From an uncultured Lachnospiraceae bacterium (GTDB lineage Bacteria > Bacillota_A > Clostridia > Lachnospirales > Lachnospiraceae), in assembly GCA_910585855.1 (NCBI GenBank), contig CAJUGZ010000128.1, positions 1 to 11,761 on the forward strand: a stretch of 11,761 nucleotides of DNA, in the 5' to 3' direction. Below are positions 6,641 through 11,761 of this stretch, piece by piece. Position numbers and translations under genes: made by a program. The notes under the pieces are model-generated. The model saw only the letters and a program-made list of their open reading frames with translations. It was not told the origin of the DNA and did no database searches. Each line of letters begins with the position of its first letter. Positions within the stretch are counted from its first letter, which is position 1.

Positions 6641-7560
6641 ATTTTTTTTATAGATTTTAGAAATAAAGAGAAAAGAAAAATAAAATAAGTAAAGTGGAAA
6701 AATGTAATTTTGGCTTATTTAGAAGTAAAGTTTATAGTTGATAGTTTTTTAGGATAAGAAAAATTTTTAAAAAATCTTTGATTTTATGAGGTTTTTTATT
6801 ATTTTTTGGAAATGGAAGGATAAAAAATGAATTGGAAAGAGAGAGGGGAAGATTTTTTTAGTAAAGTTTAAATTTTAAATTTTAGTGAATAAAATGTAAA
6901 ATTGAGGTTTTTTATAGCATAGAGAAAAAATAGATACTTGAGAAAGAATAGAAGAGGCAGAACGATGGAAAAGAAAGAATGAGTTTTTTGTACATTAGAA
7001 AAAGAGAGAAAAAAGAAGGAAATCCATGATAGGGATGAGTTTTTTTGTTACGGATAGAGAACAAGTTAGGAAAGTAAGAAACAGGGTTGTTGTTTCATTT
7101 TTATTGAGGAGAGAGTCGGACAGGAAAAAAGAATGGAAGAAAGGATGGGATTGGTTTTGAAAAGGATGGAGAGAGGAAATCAAGGGGAAGAAAAGGAAAC
7201 CATTTCCTGACAGGTGGATGTAGGATAGAAGCAGGAAAAGGAGAGGAGTGATTTTATTTCGGAATCTGGTTTATTTTACCAGCAGGTTCGGAAAGGAGAG
7301 AACAGAAAAAAGAGTTCTAACTATCTTTAGAAAAAAAGAGAGGTGTTGATAGAAATGCAGAGAAAGGAAAAAAAGGGTTTCGACAAGAAAAAAGCGTCTG
7401 GTTACATAGGGGAAAAAAGAGGGATACTTAGAAGAAAAAAAGGGGGAACAGTCAAGGGTCGATTTTGGATAAAATTTCAGAAGGAAAAAAGAGAGAGGAA
7501 AAAGGGAGTGATGGAAAAAAATAGAAAAAAAGAAAGAGAGAAAAGGAAAGAGGAAAAAGA
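6641..7560. other. Cytosine-depleted, purine-rich stretch without recognisable genes
   Basis: The + strand has almost no C: by my count about 2 in 6661-6900 and about 43 in 6661-7560, while G stays near 20 percent or more. The right part is dominated by A-tracts and GA runs (for example 7480-7560, almost pure purine). Open frames on both strands here encode Lys/Glu/Arg-rich or Phe/Ser/Leu-rich low-complexity sequence and have no convincing starts; I treat them as composition artefacts. It could be decayed DNA from a purine-loaded coding strand, or a structure-free spacer between the arrays. Nothing else was recognised. Confidence 0.7.
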
Positions 7561-7587
7561 AACAAATGTTTTGTGAAAAATCATGTC

Positions 7588-7615
7588 TTGTCTTTCGATT
7601 GGTTTTCGGTACAAT
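7588..7615 (+). promoter_or_regulatory. Promoter of array 2
   Basis: TTGTCT (7588-7593) and TACAAT (7610-7615) are 16 bases apart and point toward leader 2. This sequence differs from the promoter shared by loci 1 and 3, so the second leader has been joined to a different upstream region but still has a plausible promoter. Confidence 0.5.
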
Positions 7616-7679
7616 AGACACAGAAAAAAGAAAGAGAGGCAGAAAAAAATGAGAGTAGGAATGAACGAATTTGTGGAGT

Positions 7680-7794
7680 AATTGTTACAAGCCAAAAAAT
7701 GATCCGAAAAACCCTTATTATCAGAATATTCTGTGAATTACGTCCGAAAATGAAGCTAGAAGCCCAGTATTTATGCGGGTTCTGAGGTTTAAGA
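7680..7794 (+). repeat. Leader of array 2
   Basis: From AATTGTTACAAGCC to GGTTTAAGA this matches leaders 1 (reverse complement of 6219-6340) and 3 (11632-11746) with only a few differences, such as GATCCG for GACCCG. It directly abuts the first repeat of array 2. Homology with the other leaders ends just left of 7680. Confidence 0.85.
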
Positions 7795-7906
7795 GTAGAA
7801 ATGATAATAACCCGACTTAGGGTATTGACACACTCATTTGCGGATATTGATTTAACGGAGTGTATGGCGGTAGAAATAATAATCGCCTGACTTAATGGAT
7901 GCTACC
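7795..7906 (+). CRISPR. CRISPR-like mini-array 2 (two repeats, one spacer)
   Basis: The first repeat (7795-7831) is identical to the 37-nt repeats of array 1. A single 38-nt spacer (7832-7869) is unlike either spacer of array 1. The terminal repeat (7870-7906) has the same degenerate far end (CTGACTTAATGGATGCTACC) as in array 1. The bidirectional terminator follows. The shared leader, repeat and array end with unrelated spacers is what independently filled copies of one array would look like. Confidence 0.7.
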
Positions 7907-7946
7907 TATCTTTAAAACTTTTACTCCTCTTATACTTTTCCAATCA

Positions 7947-7984
7947 AAAAAAGACTAATCACCGTTAAGTAATTAGTCTTTTTT
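7947..7984 (+). terminator. Terminator of array 2
   Basis: The inverted copy of the 5960-5998 structure: AAAAAAGACTAAT (7947-7959) pairs with ATTAGTCTTTTTT (7972-7984). It closes the array-2 transcript on the + strand and would also stop - strand transcripts coming from the module to the right. Confidence 0.88.
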
Positions 7985-8053
7985 CAAAAAATATTGTGTC
8001 AAACCTGTGTCAACTCACCTTTTCACGCCTCAAACTCCTTGATTTTTCAAGGC

Positions 8054-8082
8054 TTAATCTAAAGTATAGGGCATCAGTGCGA
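8054..8082 (-). other. Duplicated 3' end of rpsR, candidate attachment site
   Basis: These 29 bases are an exact inverted copy of the last codons and stop of rpsR (5862-5890); the match ends abruptly at 8082. A preserved fragment of a host gene's 3' end at the far edge of inserted DNA is the usual footprint of tyrosine-recombinase integration into that gene end, although a simple integration would give a direct, not an inverted, copy. Confidence 0.6.
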
Positions 8083-8360
8083 AATTTCTAGGCATCCACA
8101 CCATTCCAGTACCGTTCCTTATATTTCCTATGTTTTTCCTTTCTTTCTCTTACCGTTTCCGTACACCTTTGGTACAAAAATTTGTGTCAAATCTTGTGTC
8201 AAATTTTTAAAATAAATGCCTCCTTCTTCTTCCTAAAGCTCCTTTCTATTCTTTTATTTTCCTCTCCTATAAGCTTCCTCTTATCTGAAAGTACATAATA
8301 AAAATCTTCTTTTTTTACATAGAGTAACAATTACACTGGAACTATCAAAAAATTTCGTTC
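8083..8360. other. Non-coding pyrimidine-rich stretch left of module 1
   Basis: Apart from the repeat at 8138-8228 I see no gene. The + strand is rich in T and C, in keeping with the - strand orientation of the genes to the right. No terminator was recognised directly after the protease pseudogene at 8361; the inverted terminator at 7947-7984 may serve. Confidence 0.5.
8138..8228 (-). repeat. Direct repeat copy 1, with possible integrase tail
   Basis: This segment shares long blocks with 9401-9489: CCTTTCTTTCTCTTACC, the GTACACC area and ACAAAAATTTGTGTCAAAT. Read on the - strand, 8206-8150 gives KFDTRFDTNFCTKGVRKR and a stop; a TAA lies immediately upstream in frame, so no gene remains. The tail ends about 67 bases before the duplicated rpsR end, the place where an integrase gene normally sits beside its attachment site. 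That reading is speculative. Confidence 0.45.
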
Positions 8361-8978
8361 TTATTCATCTGTGAAACTTACCTCATTATTTTGATAACAA
8401 TGCGATAGTATCTTACAGTCACCTATAAACTTATACTTCGTTAAACTATATTTACTAAAATCTCTAAACTTTAATGAATTTTCTAAATAAGAATACTCTG
8501 CAAAATTACCTGGTAACATGGTGCAAATCATACCATCCGACTTTATTGTAACATCATTTATATAAAGTAATCCAAGTGGAAATAAAAATACATTCTTAAC
8601 ATTAGAAGGTTCATTTGTTAAACAAAAACTAAATTTGACATTTTTTATTACAATTCCACCAACTTGCACACTTCTTAAAAAAACTTTATAAGATACCTGA
8701 CTTCCAGCAGAACCTTGTGTATGAGATTTCATGAAACAATTTTTTGGTCTACCAATATTTACGATAGATTCTTTCGAAGGATGCAATTACAGTTCATCGA
8801 AATCTACAAAATCTAGTTGACTAATAAACCTCATATCAGTTATAACATGCAAATTATCAGCACCAGAATCTATAATACACTTGCCATCCAATATTCTATC
8901 CGTACTTTTGTTATATAAATAAATGGAAGAATATAATTTTACTCCAATTCGATTTGTTTTCCATAAAAAATGAAACAT
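8361..8978 (-). pseudogene. Retropepsin-like aspartic protease, interrupted by a stop codon
   Basis: Read on the - strand from ATG 8978 (after GAGAG, about seven bases away), the frame has GKCIIDSGADNLHVI with the retropepsin active-site motif Asp37-Ser-Gly-Ala, then a TAA at 8789-8787 (codon 64). The same frame continues in phase with sensible sequence to a stop at 8361, including VQVGGIVIKNVKFSFCLT and FPLGLLYINDVTIKSD, the hydrophobic-Gly-Leu-Leu plus ID pattern expected late in such proteases. A single base change restores one protein of about 204 aa. TTG at 8786 could only start a product without the active site. It follows the 131-aa gene by 18 bases and resembles the intact protease at 10274-10786 in layout. 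Readthrough or a sequencing error are possible alternatives. Confidence 0.65.
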
Positions 8979-8996
8979 ACACACTCTCTCAGTATA

Positions 8997-9392
8997 CTAC
9001 CTTCCCTCTTTATTCTCTACAATCTTAAAATTATCATCTGGTTCTACATATTCACCAAATGCAAAAAATCCATCAAATTGATGCACAAACTCTTCTTTTG
9101 TTCGATACCTTGTATTAATTTCTTCAATATGACCATTATCTATCCCATCAAATAATGCATGAAATCTCTCAATATCCCCTTCACCGTCTACATCTCCAAT
9201 ATAAAAGTTATCATCTTTATTCCAACCGAATACTCGACAACCGACTGGTGGATATTGTAATTCATAATCTCTTTTTACATCCGTACATAAAATACTACAA
9301 TTTGGATACATTTCAAGTATCTCTCTCCAAGAGTGAAAATCCGTATCAAAACCATAACCGACTCTCTTTGGTGAAGTCACTATCGTTAACAT
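8997..9392 (-). CDS. Unknown 131-aa protein with SW-x-EI-x3-YPN motif, protease partner
   Basis: ATG 9392 is preferred over the longer frame to 9491 because AAGGGGG lies about six bases before it. The protein is acidic and soluble, with no signal peptide or membrane helix. I do not recognise a named family. Residues 21-31 read SWREILEMYPN, which lines up with TWEEIKKKYPN in the 87-aa protein upstream of the other protease, and the following residues also fit loosely (about 36 DV, then an aromatic/Gly-rich end). It lies 18 bases before the DSGA protease gene, so the two were probably co-transcribed. Its 5' untranslated region is part of a direct repeat also found at 8138-8228. A role as inhibitor, substrate or chaperone of the protease is only a guess from position. 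Confidence 0.65.
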   Translation of the reverse strand: MLTIVTSPKRVGYGFDTDFHSWREILEMYPNCSILCTDVKRDYELQYPPVGCRVFGWNKDDNFYIGDVDGEGDIERFHALFDGIDNGHIEEINTRYRTKEEFVHQFDGFFAFGEYVEPDDNFKIVENKEGR

Positions 9393-9400
9393 AGAAACCC

Positions 9401-9489
9401 CCTTTCTTTCTCTTACCATTTCCATACCGTTTTGTACACCTTTTATACAAAAATTTGTGTCAAATTTTTTTAACAGATGCTTCTTTCTC
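9401..9489 (-). repeat. Direct repeat copy 2, in the 5' region of the 131-aa gene
   Basis: Imperfect second copy of 8138-8228. On the - strand it runs from AAATTTGACACAAATTTTTG through GTGTAC to GGTAAGAGAAAGAAAGG and ends in the ribosome binding site of the 131-aa gene. It is one reason to distrust the longer reading of that gene, since the extension would be translated repeat. A small deletion and several changes separate the copies. Confidence 0.6.
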
Positions 9490-9650
9490 AAGTTCTCATT
9501 TCATCTCTATAGCTTTATATAATATTTATTTTAAACTTTCTTTCTAATAGAAATGTAATAATTAAACTTATTTCTTTTCTCTGCTTATTACATAATAAAC
9601 TATAAAACAAATATAATTATCATAAACCTCACATTTATTGTCTGCATAAT
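9490..9650. other. AT-rich spacer between module 1 and the IS200 element
   Basis: Strongly AT-rich with no gene or clear promoter. A promoter for the 131-aa gene should lie here on the - strand, but several TATAAT-like stretches exist without a convincing -35 partner, so I do not choose one. Confidence 0.4.
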
Positions 9651-9699
9651 GGGGTTAAAACCCTCGCCTTAAGGCGAAACCTTTAGGTCAACCTTATAT

Positions 9700-9745
9700 C
9701 TTCAAGTTTAGAAAAAGAAAAAATAGAGATACTAAACTTGAGGTG
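9700..9745 (+). promoter_or_regulatory. Hairpin covering the tnpA ribosome binding site
   Basis: CTTCAAGTTTAG (9700-9711) pairs with CTAAACTTGA (9732-9741), and the ribosome binding site GAGGTG (9740-9745) begins in the 3' strand of the stem. IS200 elements are known to keep transposase translation low with such a 5' structure. Confidence 0.6.
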
Positions 9746-9751
9746 AAGCGA

Positions 9752-10192
9752 ATGGAATATTATAGAAAATCATTACATTGCACATATGATATCAAGTACC
9801 ACATGGTATGGATAACAAAGTATCGGAAACCAGTACTAGTAGGAAAAGTTGCGTTAAGAACGAGAGAATTAATACGGAAAGTATGTCAAACAAATGATGT
9901 GGAAATTCTAGCAGGTCACGTAGGAAAAGATCCTATCCATCTGTTGGTGTCTGTACCACCCCATATGTCAGCGAGTAAATTAGTGCAATATATAAAGGGA
10001 AATACATCTCGAAAATTACAGATGGAATATAAAGAATTGAATCAGGAATTCTGGGGGCAACATTTGTGGGCAAGAGGATATTTTGTGGCTAGCAGTGGAA
10101 ATGTGACAGATGAGATCATACAAGAGTATATAAAGAATCAGGATTTAGAGGAACGAAAGAAAAGCGATAACTTTGAGGTGGGACAACTTTAG
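9752..10192 (+). CDS. tnpA: IS200-family transposase with altered HUH motif
   Basis: A 146-aa Y1 HUH transposase that cuts and rejoins single-stranded element ends. ATG 9752 follows GAGGTG by six bases; the GTG at 9743 lies inside that site and is rejected. Family signs are HCTYDIKYHMVWITKYR at the N-terminus, LVQYIKGNTSRKLQ, WGQHLWARGYFV, and EYIKNQ with catalytic Tyr126 and metal-binding Gln130. The metal-binding motif, normally DHxH, reads DPIHLLVSVPP: the first His is Pro61 (codon CCT at 9932-9934), while His63 remains. A change from CAT needs one base. Since both His residues hold the metal ion, the protein is probably inactive or impaired, though the element could still be moved by an intact enzyme elsewhere. 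A GGCTGC/GCAGCC hairpin starts at the stop codon. Confidence 0.88.
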   Translation: MEYYRKSLHCTYDIKYHMVWITKYRKPVLVGKVALRTRELIRKVCQTNDVEILAGHVGKDPIHLLVSVPPHMSASKLVQYIKGNTSRKLQMEYKELNQEFWGQHLWARGYFVASSGNVTDEIIQEYIKNQDLEERKKSDNFEVGQL

Positions 10193-10207
10193 GCTGCTTC
10201 AGCAGCC
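10192..10207 (+). terminator. Hairpin at the end of tnpA
   Basis: GGCTGC (10192-10197) pairs with GCAGCC (10202-10207) around TTCA, overlapping the last base of the tnpA stop. There is no T-run, so it is an end-structure or weak stop rather than a standard intrinsic terminator. Confidence 0.4.
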
Positions 10208-10273
10208 AGTCCAAACCCACCGGCTTCAGCCGGTGGTGGTTTAGTTTATAAGAATACACTTTTATTCTTTCTT

Positions 10274-10786
10274 CTATTCTATTACTATTTCGTTTTCTTT
10301 ACAACTGTCATCTGTACTCTCTGACTGCACATATAAACGATAATTACCAAATGAATCAACCTTTAAACCAATTTCTCTATGAAACCAATTCTCTTTATTT
10401 GGTATTTCCAACTGAAACATTCTTAATTTACCAATCACATCAAAAGTATATCTACAACCCATAAAAATGTAAGGGGTCAAAATAATATCTGCTACTTCAT
10501 CTGCATTTTTCTTTACTGCTATTGGAACATGATAAAAAGTAACTTTCTCAATCGTAAGATGAATCATATAAATTTTACATTTCACAGGCATATCATGAAA
10601 ACCTTTTAAATCATAAGAAAGCTTTGTATCTTTCGCATGAAACAAACGAATTAAATTCTCTTCCGATTGTGTCCAGACGGATACAATCGCACCTGTATCA
10701 ATTAAAACCTTCATCGTACCTATCCTTATCGTAGGTCTTATATAATTTCCATCTAAGGGTAATGCTATTTTATTCATGGTTAACAA
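10274..10786 (-). CDS. Retropepsin-like aspartic protease, intact
   Basis: A 170-aa soluble protein with MKVLIDTGAIVSVW, where Asp30-Thr-Gly-Ala is the active-site motif of retroviral-type aspartic proteases. Further on, ADIILTPYIFMG and YTFDV fit the hydrophobic strand and late elements of the fold. Such one-motif proteins work as homodimers. There is no signal peptide. TTG 10786 follows GGAGG by eight bases and is the likely start; ATG 10777 has the site 17 bases away. From the TTG, it overlaps the preceding 87-aa gene by 17 nt, implying translational coupling. Bacterial proteins of this kind are widespread in gut Firmicutes and mostly uncharacterised. The substrate is unknown; the overlapping partner is the first candidate. 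Catalytic activity is inferred from the motif. Confidence 0.75.
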   Translation of the reverse strand: MLTMNKIALPLDGNYIRPTIRIGTMKVLIDTGAIVSVWTQSEENLIRLFHAKDTKLSYDLKGFHDMPVKCKIYMIHLTIEKVTFYHVPIAVKKNADEVADIILTPYIFMGCRYTFDVIGKLRMFQLEIPNKENWFHREIGLKVDSFGNYRLYVQSESTDDSCKENEIVIE

Positions 10787-11033
10787 TTATCTTACCTCCA
10801 AAAAATAAAGTATTCTCATTCGGTGTGGTATATTCATACAAATGAAGTCCCATTAATGAATTGAAAACTTTTTCATCATCTTTTTTATCATCTACACTCA
10901 CTACAATACCACTGATGACACTATAGTTATTAGGCTGTCTATACTCTACCTCTTTTAACTCCACATACTGATTTGGATATTTCTTTTTAATTTCTTCCCA
11001 TGTTAATCTTTCTTCTTCCATATTATTTTCCAT
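10770..11033 (-). CDS. Unknown 87-aa protein with TW-x-EI-x3-YPN motif, protease partner
   Basis: A small acidic soluble protein: TWEEIKKKYPN at residues 11-21, then VELKEVEYRQ, a beta-rich centre (SVISGIVVSVDD) and the end FFGGKIIVNHE. I know proteins starting with a TWEEI-like, YP-containing stretch next to retropepsin-like genes in Firmicutes, but no function for them. The motif is shared with the 131-aa gene of the other module. ATG 11033 is used here; its GAGAAGGG lies directly against the start codon, so ATG 11021, 12 bases further, may be the real start. A promoter with a palindrome lies upstream. It overlaps the protease gene by 17 nt. Confidence 0.7.
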   Translation of the reverse strand: MENNMEEERLTWEEIKKKYPNQYVELKEVEYRQPNNYSVISGIVVSVDDKKDDEKVFNSLMGLHLYEYTTPNENTLFFGGKIIVNHE

Positions 11034-11061
11034 CCCTTCTCATATCCCATTTCTTTTTTTT

Positions 11062-11090
11062 ATTTTATCATATTTTATTGAAAATTACAA
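11062..11090 (-). promoter_or_regulatory. Promoter of the 87-aa/protease module
   Basis: On the - strand TTGTAA (11090-11085) and TAAAAT (11067-11062) are 17 bases apart and lie about 30 bases before the 87-aa gene. Confidence 0.6.
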
Positions 11091-11093
11091 ATC

Positions 11094-11110
11094 TATGTTG
11101 ATTCAACATA
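11094..11110. promoter_or_regulatory. 17-bp palindrome just upstream of the module promoter
   Basis: TATGTTGA-T-TCAACATA has perfect 8-bp half-sites around one central base and ends four bases before the -35 box. The spacing suits an activator or repressor dimer. No regulator gene is nearby in the window. Confidence 0.5.
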
Positions 11111-11131
11111 TTATAAAAAATACCTTTCCAT

Positions 11132-11192
11132 CAAAAAAGACAGATGCATCCTTCCTTCTACAGAAGTTTGCATCGGTTCTTTTCTCTGTCTT
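11132..11192 (-). terminator. Terminator after the integrase remnant
   Basis: On the - strand AAGACAGA (11192-11185) pairs with TCTGTCTT (11144-11137), with an inner GATGCA/TGCATC stem (11174-11169 with 11148-11143), followed by a T-run. It separates the decayed integrase from the protease module. Confidence 0.7.
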
Positions 11193-11325
11193 ATAAGCCC
11201 CCTACAATTCCTTCTAACTTCGAATAAACTTTCTGATTGGCTTGCTTAATATGTGTATACACATCTATCGTTGTTTTAATACTACTATGCCCCATCAGTA
11301 CCTTTAATTCTTCATAACGAACATC
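11191..11325 (-). pseudogene. C-terminal remnant of a tyrosine recombinase (integrase)
   Basis: On the - strand this frame reads DVRYEELKVLMGHSSIKTTI followed by DVYTHI and ends KLEGIVGGL and a stop. LMGHSSIKTTxDxYTH is the final conserved box of phage-type integrases: His in GHSS is an active-site residue and the Tyr in VYTH is the nucleophile. Only about 44 codons remain. Upstream, homology to an integrase stops where the sequence turns into the flank shared with array locus 1 (from about 11328), so the gene was cut by that junction. The remnant shows that a site-specific element once occupied this region. Confidence 0.8.
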
Positions 11326-11327
11326 TC

Positions 11328-11746
11328 CATCCTCTCCATTTCCTATGTCATTCCTAGAAAATAAAAAAACGAAATTTCTAGTAAAAAGTTGTTTCCATTT
11401 TTTCTTTGTCCCTATCCTCTCTATTAGTCGATAGGAAGTTAGGAATATATCCTATCATTCCTTCCCTTTTCTTATTTTGATGAATAAACCATTTATCCAT
11501 ATAAAAATTACTTTTCATTTTATAAGCATCTCATTCATTTTCCTAATCAACAAGACAAGATGAAAAGTTTTTTAAAATTCCTATTGAAATACATAGAATA
11601 ATTTGATAGAATATCTTTAGAAATATGAACAAATTGTTACAAGCCAAAAAATGACCCGAAAAACCCTTATTATCAGAATATTCTGTGAATTACGTCCGAA
11701 AATGAGGCTAGAAGCCCAGTATTTATGCGGGTTCTGAGGTTTAAGA
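11328..11746 (+). repeat. Leader, promoter and flank of array locus 3
   Basis: Near-identical to the reverse complement of 6219-6640. The promoter TTGAAA (11584-11589) / TAGAAT (11607-11612) with 17-base spacing is kept, followed by the leader up to GGTTTAAGA at 11746. The left edge at about 11328 coincides with the truncation of the integrase gene. Confidence 0.85.
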
Positions 11747-11761
11747 GTAGAAATGATAATA
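11747..11761 (+). CRISPR. Start of CRISPR-like array 3, cut by the window end
   Basis: The last 15 bases, GTAGAAATGATAATA, equal the start of the 37-nt repeat and are preceded by the same leader as arrays 1 and 2. The rest of the array, and any associated genes, lie to the right. Confidence 0.6.

Larger units (their letters stand above)
7870..8082 (-). repeat. Right arm of the 213-bp inverted repeat
   Basis: The reverse complement of 5862-6074 with four mismatches and no gaps. The loop between the arms (6075-7869) includes both arrays' variable parts, both leaders and the cytosine-poor stretch. Recombination between the arms would invert that loop while leaving rpsR intact. Confidence 0.92.
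9650..10245 (+). mobile_element. IS200-type single-gene insertion sequence
   Basis: A compact element of about 600 bases holding only tnpA. The left end has GGGTT/AACCC (9652-9663) and a perfect 14-base palindrome TCGCCTTAAGGCGA (9664-9677). The right end has CCACCGGC / GCCGGTGG around TTCA (10217-10236), inside AAACC...GGTTT. Subterminal hairpins in place of inverted-repeat termini and target duplications are the hallmark of IS200/IS605 elements, which move as single-stranded DNA. Exact cleavage sites were not determined. It sits between two - strand modules and does not break either. Confidence 0.85.

Noticed and set aside
7343..7576. Open frame for a 77-aa Lys/Glu/Arg-rich protein on the + strand
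   Set aside because: It lies in the purine-rich stretch, where any frame yields Lys, Glu, Arg and Gly. No domain is visible and there is no context for a gene.
7271..7695. Phe/Ser/Leu-rich open frames on the - strand resembling membrane proteins
   Set aside because: They are the complement of A/G runs; the hydrophobic look comes from TTT and TCT codons. No clear ribosome binding site.
9393..9491. N-terminal extension of the 131-aa protein
   Set aside because: The extension is translated direct-repeat sequence, and the AAGGGGG site sits before ATG 9392.

Overview
The window looks like a low-GC Clostridia chromosome, most probably Lachnospiraceae. The genes are AT-rich with strong AGGAGG ribosome binding sites, ribosomal protein S18 has four Cys/His ligands, the order is rpsF-ssb-rpsR, and transaldolase is of the short (about 218 aa) type. 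The left half (1-5890, + strand) is housekeeping. The right half (5891-11761) is an accessory region full of repeats, broken genes and mobile-element remains.

Left half. Bases 1-55 are the right end of an IS200/IS605-type element. A pentose-phosphate block follows: araD with its own terminator, then a promoter with a 16-bp palindrome, then transaldolase, a 77-aa two-helix membrane protein and transketolase. The last two genes overlap by 14 nt. AraD delivers xylulose-5-phosphate, and transaldolase plus transketolase carry it into glycolysis. A spacer with an unexplained GC-rich patch separates this block from the rpsF-ssb-rpsR operon, which has its own promoter.

Right half. Directly after rpsR lies an arrangement I could not match to a known system. 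There are three copies of one leader, at about 6219-6345 (- strand), 7680-7794 (+) and 11620-11746 (+, running off the window). Each leader leads into a 37-nt repeat identical between arrays. The first locus has three repeats and two 35-nt spacers. The second has two repeats and one 38-nt spacer. The third is cut off after 15 nt of its first repeat. The last repeat of each complete array is degenerate at its leader-distal end, and an intrinsic terminator follows. These are CRISPR-like mini-arrays with no cas gene in the window. The array-terminator block of loci 1 and 2, together with the last 29 bases of rpsR, forms a 213-bp inverted repeat with 4 mismatches. This suggests the rpsR 3' end served as an attachment site. 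A decayed tyrosine-recombinase C-terminus (11191-11325) and a shorter possible integrase tail (8150-8206) fit that idea.

Between the arrays lie a long cytosine-poor, purine-rich stretch (6641-7560) and two related two-gene modules on the - strand. Each module has a small protein with a [S/T]W-x-EI-x3-YPN motif followed by a retropepsin-like aspartic protease (DSGA or DTGA). The left protease has an in-frame stop and the right one is intact. A single-gene IS200-like element sits between the modules, and its transposase has lost the first His of the HUH motif.

All calls come from reading the sequence by eye. No database or folding program was used.
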